Source: CAZDXJ01 sp964509475 (GTDB lineage Bacteria; Pseudomonadota; Gammaproteobacteria; Methylococcales; Methylomonadaceae). Taken from it: a stretch of 38,865 nucleotides of DNA. Shown piece after piece: positions 26,539-36,200 of this stretch (its first letter is position 1; the number at the start of each line of letters is the position of its first letter). The DNA lies in contig CAZDXJ010000015.1 in assembly GCA_964509475.1 (NCBI GenBank), positions 1 to 38,865 of the forward strand. The letters run 5' to 3'. The notes below the pieces were generated by a model, which saw only the letters and a list, made by a program, of their open reading frames with translations, was not told the DNA's origin and searched no databases. Position numbers and translations under genes: made by a program.

Positions 26539-27849
26539 ATGGTACGTCTGATCAGATATTATGTCTGGATTGTAGTTTTATCCGGCTATGTTTTTTTTAT
26601 AGCCCCGGTGCAGGCCGAACTCACGATAGAAATTACCGAAGGCAGCGAAAGCCAGGTTCCGGTTGCCATTGTACCGTTTCAATGGGACGGAAGTTCTGCC
26701 GGACAACCTTTGGATATTGCTGCTGTTGTTCGCGCCGATTTAAAGCGCAGCGGTCTGTTCAGGCCTTTGCCTCCCCAGGATATGTTGACTCAGCCGTCTA
26801 CAGCCGCAGAGGTTCATTTCCGCAACTGGCAGGTTTTGGGTCAGGATTATTTATTGATCGGCCGTATTCACGATACCGGTACGAACATGATGAACCTGCA
26901 ATTTCAGCTTTTTGATGTCTATAAGGAAGAAGCCTTGCTGGGGTATCGTATGGATGTCGCGGTTAATGATTTACGCAGAACGGCTCATCAAATCAGTGAT
27001 ATCGTTTATGAAAAACTGACCGGCATTGCTGGTGTTTTCAATACCCGCATTGCTTATATAAGCAGTAACCGGCAAGCGGATGGAAAAAAACGCTATCGCC
27101 TGCAGGTGTCCGATGCCGATGGCCATAACCCGATTACCATCGCATCGGCGACTGAACCCTTGATGTCGCCGGCCTGGTCACCTGATGGCAAGAAGATTGC
27201 CTATGTTTCTTTTGAAAACCGGCGTTCGGCGATTTATATCCAGACTCTGGCAACCGGTAAACGTATCAAGGTTGCGGCTTTTCAGGGCATCAATGGCGCC
27301 CCGGCCTGGTCGCCGGATGGTCAGAAGCTGGCAATGACCTTGTCCAAAGATGGCAGTCCGGATATTTATGTATTGAACCTGAAAAACCGGCGCTTTCGGA
27401 AGTTGACCAAGAGTTACGCGATTGATACGGAACCTGCATGGGCGCCGGACGGATCGACAATTGTTTTTACTTCGGATCGCGGCGGCAAACCACAGCTTTA
27501 CAGCATACCGGTATGGGGTGGCAAAATAAGGCGTTTGACGTTTGATGGCGATTATAATGCCAGCGCTGCATTTTCACCCGATGGCAAGCAACTGGCCATG
27601 GTTCATGCCAACAAGGGCGATTATCGTATTGCGGTAATGGATTTACGAACACATGATATTGCCATTCTGACCGACGGTCCGTTGGACGAATCGCCGGAGT
27701 TTTCGGCCAATGGCGCAATGATCGTTTATGCTTCCAGAAAAGGTGGGGAAGGTTTGCTGAGTGCGGTATCGGCGGATGGCCGCATGCAGCAGGAATTGGT
27801 TTTTAATCGGGGCGAGGTGCGGGAACCGGCCTGGTCACCGGTTTATTGA
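26539..27849 (+). CDS. tolB: Tol-Pal periplasmic beta-propeller protein TolB
   Basis: 436 residues. A signal peptide ends near PVQA-EL. The N-terminal domain (about 30-170) contains VPVAIVPFQWDGSS and RADLKRSGLFRPL. A six-bladed propeller follows, marked by repeated AWSPDGKKIAYVS-type blades (SPAWSPDGKK, APAWSPDGQK, EPAWAPDGST, AAFSPDGKQ, PEFSANGAM). TolB binds Pal and the TolA C terminus. It begins 11 bp after tolA with AAAGG ahead of the ATG. Confidence 0.98.
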   Translation: MVRLIRYYVWIVVLSGYVFFIAPVQAELTIEITEGSESQVPVAIVPFQWDGSSAGQPLDIAAVVRADLKRSGLFRPLPPQDMLTQPSTAAEVHFRNWQVLGQDYLLIGRIHDTGTNMMNLQFQLFDVYKEEALLGYRMDVAVNDLRRTAHQISDIVYEKLTGIAGVFNTRIAYISSNRQADGKKRYRLQVSDADGHNPITIASATEPLMSPAWSPDGKKIAYVSFENRRSAIYIQTLATGKRIKVAAFQGINGAPAWSPDGQKLAMTLSKDGSPDIYVLNLKNRRFRKLTKSYAIDTEPAWAPDGSTIVFTSDRGGKPQLYSIPVWGGKIRRLTFDGDYNASAAFSPDGKQLAMVHANKGDYRIAVMDLRTHDIAILTDGPLDESPEFSANGAMIVYASRKGGEGLLSAVSADGRMQQELVFNRGEVREPAWSPVY

Positions 27850-27984
27850 CGGTTTCGAAGCCTGTCACTGTTGCCGGAGCGTTTTTCAGAAAACAGCATT
27901 TTTCTGATCAACCTTATGTTATATTTATCACGATTATGAATTACATTTAAAGCCATGCAGCACAACTTTTGGAGAGAAAAGGAC

Positions 27985-28566
27985 ATGAAAATAATCAAGA
28001 TTGCGATAAGCCTTGTGTTAACGGCAGGGCTTGTTTCGGGGTGTAGTTCAACGGATAAACAAGGTCAAAGCCTTAGCAATGGTGATAGACCGGATACCGT
28101 CAATGTGCGTCCGGGAGACAAGGCGGCAACCAAGGCGTATCCTGATGGCGATACGCCGGATTTTATGGAAATTCAAGCTATCGATGATGAAGGTAATGCG
28201 CTGGGTGGGGCTTTTGACGATCCGCGCAATCCGTTATCCAGGCAAACGATTTATTTTGAATATGACAGCAGCCAGGTGCAACAGGAGTTTATGCCGGTTA
28301 TTTATGCTCATGCCGCTTATCTGGCCGATCATCCCAATCAACGTATTGTATTGCAAGGCCATGCCGATGAGCGTGGCACAAGGGAATATAATATTGCGCT
28401 CGCTGAACAGCGTGCCAAATCGGTAGCGAGAATCATGCAAATGCAAGGCGTGACTTACAGGCAGATGGATATTGTCAGCTACGGTGAAGAAAAACCCGCA
28501 GTGCCCGCGCATAATAATGCCGCCTGGCAAAAAAATCGTCGCGTAGAAATTATGTATCTTAAATGA
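27985..28566 (+). CDS. pal: Peptidoglycan-associated lipoprotein Pal
   Basis: From ATG 27985 the protein has 193 residues; an upstream in-frame ATG at 27955 would add ten residues before the signal and is less likely, because a GA-rich ribosome site precedes 27985. The signal ends VSGC (C20). The C-terminal OmpA-like domain has IYFEYDSSQVQQE and GHADERGTREYNIALAEQRA, which binds meso-diaminopimelate in peptidoglycan. It is 135 bp downstream of tolB; that gap holds only a weak hairpin (27886-27907) and AT-rich DNA that may contain a promoter. Confidence 0.97.
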   Translation: MKIIKIAISLVLTAGLVSGCSSTDKQGQSLSNGDRPDTVNVRPGDKAATKAYPDGDTPDFMEIQAIDDEGNALGGAFDDPRNPLSRQTIYFEYDSSQVQQEFMPVIYAHAAYLADHPNQRIVLQGHADERGTREYNIALAEQRAKSVARIMQMQGVTYRQMDIVSYGEEKPAVPAHNNAAWQKNRRVEIMYLK

Positions 28567-29342
28567 TGAAAAAGTATTGCATTATCCTGATAAGTCTGAT
28601 TATTGCGGCCTGCGCCCAAACCGAAACGGTAACCCGTGCGAGTAAAAAAAACACGCCGCAAACTGTGGTTAAGCCACAAATTGATCGGGGTGTCTATGAG
28701 TTGTTGAACCGGGTTGAACAGTTGCAAAAAGAAATACAACAGTTGCGGGGACAGCTTGAAGAACAATCCTATTACATTGCCGATTTGCAAAAACGGCAAA
28801 AACAGGTATTGGCTGATTTTGAACAGCGCTTGCAATTTTTGGAACGATCCGGTGCTGATCCGGAGCAGGCAAATGAAAAAACAATAAATCACGCGGATGC
28901 AAGGGCACTGATACCTCCGGTTGATGATAAACCAATTAACAAAAAAGTGACCGGTATTGAGAAGCAGGTTTATCTGGCGGCGTATGAAAATTTACGCAGC
29001 GGCCATTATGCCCAGGCGATTACCATGATGAAACAGATCATTGTCGATTATCCGAATGGGGAATATGCCGACAATGCCCAATATTGGCTGGGCGAGGCCT
29101 ATAAAATCAGTAAGGACAACAAGGCCGCCAAACAGGCCTTTAAAAAAGTCATCACAAACTACCCGGACAGCTCTAAAGTTCCGGATGCCTTGTTGAAACT
29201 GGCTTATATCGAGTTCGAACAGGGAAACCGGATAAAAGCCCGGCGAATTTTGATGCGAATTATTGACGACTATGGCGACACCGCAGCCGCGCGTCTGGCG
29301 GAAACCAAACTCATGCAGATGGACGGGGTGAATTTTCAATAA
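28563..29342 (+). CDS. cpoB: Tol-Pal system protein CpoB/YbgF
   Basis: 259 residues. The export signal is followed by a coiled-coil region (about 43-90, with LLNRVEQLQKEIQQLRGQLEEQ) and a C-terminal TPR domain with three repeats, e.g. YENLRSGHYAQAITMMKQIIVDYPNGEYADNAQYWLGE (split here across repeats one and two). CpoB links Tol-Pal action to peptidoglycan synthesis at division. The signal ends IAAC (C17), which fits a lipobox, whereas the E. coli protein is soluble. It overlaps pal by 4 nt. Confidence 0.94.
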   Translation: MMKKYCIILISLIIAACAQTETVTRASKKNTPQTVVKPQIDRGVYELLNRVEQLQKEIQQLRGQLEEQSYYIADLQKRQKQVLADFEQRLQFLERSGADPEQANEKTINHADARALIPPVDDKPINKKVTGIEKQVYLAAYENLRSGHYAQAITMMKQIIVDYPNGEYADNAQYWLGEAYKISKDNKAAKQAFKKVITNYPDSSKVPDALLKLAYIEFEQGNRIKARRILMRIIDDYGDTAAARLAETKLMQMDGVNFQ

Positions 29343-29388
29343 AGCATCGAATCGTTCATTCGGTTATGATAAAATCCCCCACTTTTTT

Positions 29389-30087
29389 GTGTGGCGCCAA
29401 TTGAAACGGCAGGGTGCGTCGAATAAACTTAAGTCAGGTGTTATCATAAATCTCTTACGTATTAGTGAAATATTTTATTCCTTGCAGGGAGAGAGCCGTT
29501 TTGTTGGCAAACCGACGGTGTTTATTCGTTTGACGGGTTGTCCCTTGCGTTGTGTTTACTGTGATACGGCTTATGCGTTTGCCGGCGGCAATCTAAAAAG
29601 TATCGACACGATTATTAGCCAGGCAGAATCTTTTGCAACGCCTTATATTACCGTGACCGGTGGTGAACCCCTGGCCCAGGCGGCCTGTCCCGAGCTTTTA
29701 AAAACCTTGTCCGATAAAGGTTTCAGCGTTTCTCTGGAGACCAGTGGGGCTTTGGATGTCGCTCTGGTCGATGCCCGCGTGGTCAAAGTCATTGACTTGA
29801 AAACACCCGGTTCGGGGCAAGTGGATAAAAATTTATATGCCAATATTGAGTACCTTAATCCACACGATGAGGTCAAATTTGTAATCTGTAATGATGAAGA
29901 TTACCGGTGGGCTAAAAATATCATTCATCAATACAATTTAAGTGCACGCTGTGAGGTCTTGTTCTCTGCGGCGATGGGCTTTTATGAACCCCGTCGGTTA
30001 GCCGATCAGATTTTGCAGGATAGACTACCCGTGCGTTTCCAGATTCAATTGCACAAGTTTCTTTGGGGCGATATCCCAGGTAAATAA
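29389..30087 (+). CDS. queE: 7-carboxy-7-deazaguanine synthase QueE
   Basis: QueE is a radical-SAM enzyme that converts 6-carboxy-5,6,7,8-tetrahydropterin to 7-carboxy-7-deazaguanine in queuosine precursor synthesis. The cluster motif C-x3-C-x2-C is seen in GCPLRCVYCDTAYAF, followed by VTGGEPL. The family usually starts near LRISEIFYSLQGE. No ATG is in place there; the available starts are GTG 29389 (232 residues) and TTG 29401, so the true start is uncertain. It follows cpoB by 46 bp and is separated from queC by about 590 bp of decayed genes. Confidence 0.95.
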   Translation: MWRQLKRQGASNKLKSGVIINLLRISEIFYSLQGESRFVGKPTVFIRLTGCPLRCVYCDTAYAFAGGNLKSIDTIISQAESFATPYITVTGGEPLAQAACPELLKTLSDKGFSVSLETSGALDVALVDARVVKVIDLKTPGSGQVDKNLYANIEYLNPHDEVKFVICNDEDYRWAKNIIHQYNLSARCEVLFSAAMGFYEPRRLADQILQDRLPVRFQIQLHKFLWGDIPGK

Positions 30088-30174
30088 CAAGGGGGGAGCC
30101 CGTACCACCACTTTTGTACTGACGGGTAACGTTACAATATTTGCAAACTCAAAGAAGACAGATAAAATACCAAT

Positions 30175-30365
30175 GTGCCAACAATAATGAAAATGGTGAA
30201 CCACCCATATCCAACGTGATCGCATGTTGGCAAAATTTTGGCTTCAGCCCGTTATATTAGCCAGTTCGACACGGTTTTCAGCCAGGGAACCGAGAAAATT
30301 GGAGGGCTTGGTAAACGAATAGAAAAATCCTGTTGGAGGCCTGGAATGGGCACTTTAGCCGTTGA
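30175..30365 (+). pseudogene. Degraded DUF4160-family gene
   Basis: Three frames together reconstruct a DUF4160 protein. It starts (A/G)TG-PTI; most of the N-terminal beta region is missing; then NGEPP, then HIQRDRMLAKFWLQPVILAS and TRFSARE..KLEGLVNE, then RKILLEAWNGHFSR and TGA at 30363-30365. At least two frameshifts and one deletion are needed, so no functional product is likely. DUF4160 genes commonly precede DUF2442 genes in small toxin-antitoxin-like pairs; the 20-bp overlap with the DUF2442 remnant preserves that arrangement. Confidence 0.7.
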
Positions 30366-30586
30366 ACTGCACCCTCAAGCATTTAATGTCAAATGCACTA
30401 ATGAATCGTTAATTGTTGAATTAGTTGATGGGCGTACTGTCAGCGCTCCGTTGGTTTCCCCGATTAGCCCAAGCGAGTAAAGAACAACTGAGTAATTGGG
30501 AGTTACTGGGTGATGGCGAAGGAATCCATTGGCCAGATATTGACGAAGATTTAAGTATTAACGGATTATTGCTTGGCACTCATTAA
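30346..30586 (+). pseudogene. Frameshifted DUF2442-family gene
   Basis: From ATG 30346 the frame encodes MGTLAVELHPQAFNVKCTNE and then ELVDGRTVSAPL, typical of DUF2442. It then shifts: the original frame stops at 30480. The family's second half, FPRLAQASKEQLSNWELLG followed by GEGIHWPDIDEDLSINGLL, continues in another frame to TAA 30584-30586. The family has a W/Y-FPRL junction exactly where the break occurs, so a small deletion of about 5 bp is the simplest explanation. Unless rescued by recoding, the gene is dead. The rest of the gap to queC (30587-30679) shows nothing I can name. Confidence 0.75.
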
Positions 30587-30679
30587 ACAATCAACTAACA
30601 AAAACATCAACTTGAACTGCTGGCCCCGCGTCTCCCTGTTGAGCGATCCGGGTTTGGCAGCTGGTTACGCGGGTCGATC

Positions 30680-31351
30680 ATGAGCAAAAAAGCAGTTATT
30701 CTTTTATCCGGTGGTTTGGACTCCATTACTGCTCTGGCGATTGCGCAAAAACAAGGGTTTTCCTGTTTTGCCTTGAGTTTTGATTATGGTCAGCGGCATA
30801 ATTTTGAATTGACGGCGGCTAAACGTATTGCCCGGCAATATGGGGTTTGTGATCATAAAATTGTCAACCTTGATTTGGCTGCTATTGGCGGTTCGGCATT
30901 GACGGATTTGAATATACAGGTTCCAATGACCGAACAACAAGGCATACCGGTAACCTATGTGCCGGCCCGGAATACGATTTTTTTGGCCTTTGCATTGGCC
31001 TGGGCGGAAGTTTTGCAGGCAGAAGCGATTTTCATTGGCGTTAATGCGGTAGATTATTCAGGTTATCCCGATTGCCGCCCCGAGTTTATTGAAGCCTTCC
31101 AGAAATTAAGCGTGTTGGCGACAAAAACCGGCGTTGAGGGACACAGTATTCAGATTCATACGCCGTTAATTCATTTAAGCAAGGCCGATATTATTCGCAA
31201 GGGTTGTGCGCTGGGCATCGATTATGCCTTGACGGTTTCCTGTTATGCCGCCGACGCACAAGGCCGGGCTTGCGGTCAATGCGATGCCTGCCGTTTACGC
31301 GCGGCTGGATTTCGTGATGCGGGCCTTTCTGATCCGACGCACTATCAATGA
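30680..31351 (+). CDS. queC: 7-cyano-7-deazaguanine synthase QueC
   Basis: QueC uses ATP and ammonia to turn 7-carboxy-7-deazaguanine into preQ0, the step after QueE. The 223-residue protein has the PP-loop ATP-binding motif LSGGLDSIT near the N terminus, VPARNTIFLAFALAWAE, and the C-terminal zinc-binding cysteines in CYAADAQGRACGQCDACRLR. The partner enzymes QueD and QueF are not in this window. Confidence 0.97.
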   Translation: MSKKAVILLSGGLDSITALAIAQKQGFSCFALSFDYGQRHNFELTAAKRIARQYGVCDHKIVNLDLAAIGGSALTDLNIQVPMTEQQGIPVTYVPARNTIFLAFALAWAEVLQAEAIFIGVNAVDYSGYPDCRPEFIEAFQKLSVLATKTGVEGHSIQIHTPLIHLSKADIIRKGCALGIDYALTVSCYAADAQGRACGQCDACRLRAAGFRDAGLSDPTHYQ

Positions 31352-31401
31352 GATTTCGCCGCCACCCAAACGAGGAAATCCGCAACCCTGACCGCATATA
31401 G

Positions 31402-31407
31402 TATAAT
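31402..31407 (+). promoter_or_regulatory. Candidate -10 element upstream of dapA
   Basis: A consensus TATAAT lies 44 nt before the dapA ATG in a short AT-rich gap after queC. No convincing -35 hexamer is present 16-18 bp upstream, so this is a weak call. Confidence 0.3.
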
Positions 31408-31450
31408 AAAATTTTTGATTGCAATCTTATCACTTCAGGCGAGACAGTTT

Positions 31451-32326
31451 ATGATTCAAGGCAGTATCGTTGCATTAGTTACCCCAATGCACAGTAGCGG
31501 TGCGATAGATAAAACCAGTCTGGAAAAACTGGTGGAATTTCATATTGAACAAGGCACCGATGCCATTGTTGCGGTTGGTACGACTGGTGAATCGGCGACC
31601 CTCAATGAAGCCGAGCACTGCGATGTTATCCGCTTTATTGTACAAGCTGTCGATGGCCGCATTCCGGTGATTGCCGGCACCGGCGCCAATTCGACCCGCG
31701 AAGCGGTTGAACTGACCCAACGTGCCAGGCAGATTGGCGCGGATGCGTGCTTGCTGGTTACGCCTTATTACAATAAACCGACCCAGGAAGGTTTGTTTCT
31801 GCATTACAAGGAAATAGCACAGTCCGTTGATATTCCACAGATTTTATATAATGTTCCAGGCCGTACCGCATGTGATATGTTACCGGAGACGGTGATCCGG
31901 CTGGCAGAAATTGAAAATATTGTGGGACTGAAAGAAGCCAGCGGCGATTTGTCTCGGGTCGAACGCATCCGGGCAGGCTGCGGAGAAGATTTTGCATTGT
32001 ATTCCGGGGACGATGGCAGCAGTTGTGAATTTTGTCTGTTAGGCGGTAATGGCGTGATTACCGTAACCGGTAATGTCGCACCGCGTTTGATGCATGATAT
32101 GGTGATGACAGCAATTGCCGGTGATCGGGAAACAGCTTTGTCAATCGATGCCAAACTCAATGCCCTGCACAAACAATTATTCATCCAGTCGAATCCGATT
32201 CCGGTGAAATGGGCGGTTGCCGAGATGGGGTTGATCGAAGCCGGCATACGTCTGCCGCTGACCTGGTTGAACGAAGATTGTTTTGACGCCGTTCGGGCCG
32301 CGATGCGGCAGGCTGAAGTTTTATAG
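31451..32326 (+). CDS. dapA: 4-hydroxy-tetrahydrodipicolinate synthase DapA
   Basis: DapA condenses pyruvate with aspartate semialdehyde in lysine/diaminopimelate synthesis. The 291-residue TIM-barrel protein shows GTTGESATL, the tyrosine in ILYNVPGRT and the Schiff-base lysine in IVGLKEASGD. ATG 31451 gives the family start MIQGSIVALVTPM; the frame is open 12 codons further upstream but without similarity. bamC follows after 5 bp, the same arrangement as in E. coli. Confidence 0.98.
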   Translation: MIQGSIVALVTPMHSSGAIDKTSLEKLVEFHIEQGTDAIVAVGTTGESATLNEAEHCDVIRFIVQAVDGRIPVIAGTGANSTREAVELTQRARQIGADACLLVTPYYNKPTQEGLFLHYKEIAQSVDIPQILYNVPGRTACDMLPETVIRLAEIENIVGLKEASGDLSRVERIRAGCGEDFALYSGDDGSSCEFCLLGGNGVITVTGNVAPRLMHDMVMTAIAGDRETALSIDAKLNALHKQLFIQSNPIPVKWAVAEMGLIEAGIRLPLTWLNEDCFDAVRAAMRQAEVL

Positions 32327-32331
32327 TCCTC

Positions 32332-33243
32332 ATGAATTGCATATATCGCTTGTCGATGGCTTCAATACTTTTTTGTACGCTTGGGCTTTCCGGTTGCAGT
32401 ACGATAAAGCGTTATTTTCCCGACAAGGAAAAGGATTATCACTATAGCAAGGAAATTCCTCCCTTGATTTTACCGGAGGATTTGCGTACCGATAAATTCA
32501 GCCATTCCAATACGGCTCAAACTGTTGCAGTCCAGCCTGGTAAAACACCGGAAGACAATGCTCTGGCCGATGCTGAGGTTTTGCCTGAACCGGCTGTAGA
32601 AAAACAAGCGGCCAATCCAGAACAAGGCGCAACTTCCACGGCAACGGCAACAGATGTAACTCAAAACAGGGCGCAACCCGAAAACCCTATTGCAGAACCG
32701 GCATTGGCGCAGGCTGAGATGGCGAATGCGGGGACTATGGAAAATGAATTAACCACGAAAGACACGAAAGATAATGAGCACGCTTCCTCCAGCGAAAAAG
32801 CTGAACGGAAAAACTTTCGTGCTTTTCGTGGTTCCAAAAAGGTACAGAAGCCCGAAAAAATCCGTTATGTCATTTTCAATGATGGTTCCAATCGTTTGCA
32901 AATCCATGAAGACTTTGACACCTCATGGCGGATGGTCGGCAAAGCGATAACCCATAACAGCATTGAAATTACCGATCATTTGTCCGCACAAGGGCAATAC
33001 ATCGTGCAATATGATCCGAATGAACAGCCTTATGTCGATGGTAGTTTGTGGGATGAAGTCTTGTTCTTTTTCGGTGATGATCAAAATCAGGAACGGGAGT
33101 ATCGCATTCAATTGCTCAAAGGGGCGATTTACACAGAAGTTTTGATTGTGGATGCGGATCAGCAGCCGATATCGGAAGGTTATGCCTTGCAATTGTTACA
33201 ACTTTTGTTCAGAACCATTAAAGCGGACCTTTCAGACAATTAA
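32332..33243 (+). CDS. bamC: Outer-membrane assembly lipoprotein BamC
   Basis: BamC is an accessory lipoprotein of the BAM complex that inserts beta-barrel proteins. The 303-residue protein has a lipobox LSGC (C22) and the conserved N-terminal stretch DYHYSKEIPPLILPEDL that lies along BamD. A low-complexity linker (about 65-175) follows, then the C-terminal helix-grip region with IHEDFDTSWRMVGKAI. Residues about 140-168 are encoded by a palindromic repeat (32751-32833) inserted in frame in the linker. Family assignment rests on the N-terminal motif, the C-terminal motif and position after dapA. Confidence 0.9.
   Translation: MNCIYRLSMASILFCTLGLSGCSTIKRYFPDKEKDYHYSKEIPPLILPEDLRTDKFSHSNTAQTVAVQPGKTPEDNALADAEVLPEPAVEKQAANPEQGATSTATATDVTQNRAQPENPIAEPALAQAEMANAGTMENELTTKDTKDNEHASSSEKAERKNFRAFRGSKKVQKPEKIRYVIFNDGSNRLQIHEDFDTSWRMVGKAITHNSIEITDHLSAQGQYIVQYDPNEQPYVDGSLWDEVLFFFGDDQNQEREYRIQLLKGAIYTEVLIVDADQQPISEGYALQLLQLLFRTIKADLSDN
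32751..32833. repeat. 83-bp palindromic repeat element inside bamC
   Basis: AACCACGAAAGACACGAAAG (32751-32770) pairs with CTTTCGTGCTTTTCGTGGTT (32814-32833) at 18 of 20 positions. Elements with AACCACGAAA...TTTCGTGGTT ends occur as dispersed non-coding repeats in many proteobacterial genomes. Here it is translated, giving a Lys/Asp/Thr then Arg/Phe-rich stretch in the BamC linker. Confidence 0.8.
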
Positions 33244-33292
33244 TGGACAGTCCGGCCGGTTTCCACTCTTTGTTAATAAAATCAGGCATGAT

Positions 33293-36200
33293 ATGTTAAA
33301 AATACCCGGGACATCTGCGCTTTCCACATTCCGACTGAAAAAATTACTGACCGAATTACAAGCTGTGGATGCGGCGATTTGTGCGCTGGCAGCCGAGTTT
33401 ATCCATTTTGTGGATTGTAAGCAGCCTCTGGCCGATGAGGAAATACTCATCCTGAACAACTTGCTGCATTATGGCGAGGTCGAAGCCGGTCCAGAAAAAC
33501 AGGGTAAATGCTATTGGATTGTGCCGCGAGCAGGCACCATTTCACCCTGGTCCAGTAAAGCGACAGAAATTGTTCAACGCTGTGGCCTGAAATCGGTGAA
33601 ACGTGTTGAACGGGGCATTGCTTATTATATCGAAGGTCATTTCAAACCGGATGCCAAAGCCGCTGTGCTGGCGCGGCTCCATGACCGGATGACGCAAACC
33701 GTATTGGAAGACGATAACGAGCTGGATTTGTTTGCCGAACATCAACCCCGACCCTTACAAACGGTCGCGGTCATGGAGCAGGGTAAGGCAGCTTTGCTTG
33801 AAGCCAACCAGAGCCTGGGTCTGGCTTTGTCGGATGATGAAATGGATTATTTGAACGCCAGTTTTCAGGCTTTGCGCCGCAACCCGACCGATGTGGAATT
33901 GATGATGTTTGCCCAGGCCAATTCCGAACATTGCCGCCACAAAATTTTTAATGCCGATTGGACTATTGACGGCATCGAGCAGGCCCGCAGCTTGTTCGAT
34001 ATGATCCGCAATACCGCCGAATGCAGTCCGCGAGGTATTTTATCGGCCTACAAGGACAACGCTTCGGTTGCCGAAGGCGCTGTTGCTGAAGTGTTTTTGC
34101 GCGATCCACACAGCCACGAATATCATTATGTGACCGAGCCTGCACATTTATTGATGAAGGTGGAAACGCACAATCATCCAACCGCCATTTCCCCCTATCC
34201 AGGCGCTGCCACCGGTTCCGGTGGTGAAATCCGTGATGAGGGCGCCACCGGACGGGGTTCGCAAAGCAAGGCCGGATTGACCGGTTTTTCGGTTTCGCAT
34301 TTGCATATTCCAGGCTTTACCCAACCCTGGGAACAGGACAATGGTAAACCGCAACGAATTGCTTCAGCCTTGTCGATTATGTTGCAAGGCCCAATTGGCA
34401 GTGCGGCGTTTAACAATGAATTTGGCCGCCCCAATCTGGCCGGTTATTTCCGCAGCTTTGAACAACCCGCGCCCGGCACCCGGGCAGGTCGTTTTATGGG
34501 CTATCACAAGCCGATTATGCTGGCTGGCGGCATGGGTAATATTCGCCCCATGCTGATAAAAAAACAGGCCATTCCCGCCGGTGCATTGATTATCATTTTG
34601 GGCGGGCCGGCGATGTTGATTGGTTTGGGTGGCGGTGCGGCCTCTTCGCAAAGCTCGGGTCAGGGTTCGGAAGATTTGGATTTTGCATCGGTGCAACGGG
34701 AAAATCCGGAAATGCAGCGCCGTTGCCAGGAAGTCATCAATCATTGCAATGCCCTGGGCGATGAATCCCCGATTTTGTCTATTCATGATATTGGCGCCGG
34801 CGGCTTGTCCAATGCGGTACCGGAGATCATTCACGATTGCGGGCGGGGTGGGGCATTTCAATTGCGGGATGTGTTGAATGCCGATCCCGGCATGTCGCCG
34901 ATGCAAATCTGGTGTAACGAGGCCCAGGAGCGTTATGTGGTTGCACTGAAACCGGAAGCCTTGCCCTTGTTTGAACAGTTTTGTCAACGTGAGCGCTGTT
35001 TGTATGCGGTCATTGGCCATGCAACTGAAGAGCAGCATTTACGGCTTGCGGATAATTGGCTCAATAAAGAAGCGGTGGATATCCCTATGTCGCTGTTGTT
35101 TGGCAAGGCTCCGAAAATACACCGGCAGGTTGAGCATAAAAATGTCCAATTGCCGGATTTGCAATTGGACAATATCGATATAGACGAGGCGGTATATCGG
35201 GTATTGCGGTTTCCCGCCGTTGCCGATAAAAGTTTTTTGATTCATATTGGCGATCGCTCGGTGACCGGTCTGGTAGCGCGGGATCAGCTGGTCGGGCCCT
35301 GGCAGGTTGCGGTCGCCGATGTTGCCGTTACCGCATCGGGGTTTTATGCCACCAGCGGTGAAGCCATGGCAATGGGTGAGCGGACGCCGTTGGCGGTTAT
35401 CAATGCACCGGCATCGGGGCGCATGGCGATTGGCGAGGCTTTGACTAATCTGGCGGCGGCATCGGTTGATCGTTTGCAACAGATTAAATTGTCGGCCAAC
35501 TGGATGGCGGCCGTGGGTGTGGAAGGCGAGGATGCGGCTTTGTTCGATACCGTTCAGGCAGTGGGTATGGAGCTGTGTCCGCAATTAGGCCTTGCCATTC
35601 CGGTGGGTAAGGATTCCTTGTCCATGCAGACGGTATGGCAGGAAAAAGGCGTGAAAAAAACCGTGACGGCGCCGGTTTCCTTGATCATTTCGGCGTTCGC
35701 TCCGGTCAGTGATATTGGCCGAACCTTGACACCCCAGTTACAAAAACAGGCCAGTTGCCTGATTTTGATTGACTTGGGCGGCGCCAAAAATCGCCTGGGT
35801 GGTTCGGTATTGGCTCAGGTTTATAATCAACTGGGCCGGGTTTGCCCGGATTTGGATGATGCTGGTTTGTTCAAATGTTTTTTCGACAGTATCCAGGCTT
35901 TGAACCGGCAACAAAAAATTCTCGCTTATCACGACCGTTCCGATGGTGGTTTGTTGGTTACATTGGCGGAAATGCTGTTTGCCGGACGGGTCGGGATTGA
36001 TATCGATATTGACGATTTGGGGGATACGCCCTTGGAAATTTTATTTAATGAGGAATTGGGTGCAATCATCCAGGTTCGGCAAGACGATTGTGCCGAGGTG
36101 ATGCGTTATCTTGCCGAGGCCGGATTGGAGGCTTGTTGTCATGTCATTGGGCGTACCGTGGATACGCAAAGTCTGCGTATTCATTATCAGGGACGGATGC

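Noticed and set aside
27886..27907. 8-bp stem hairpin between tolB and pal
   Set aside because: No T run follows and GC content is low, so it is not a convincing terminator.
30099..30126. Imperfect hairpin (CCCGT...ACGGG) after queE
   Set aside because: Bulged, with a long loop and no T run; could be chance.
30587..30679. Open frame reading into queC (LLAPRLPVERSGFGSWLRG)
   Set aside because: No start codon or family match; QueC begins at 30680 with a typical N terminus.
33146..33292. 49-codon N-terminal extension of the purL frame
   Set aside because: It overlaps bamC in another frame and lacks PurL similarity; the family start is at 33293.
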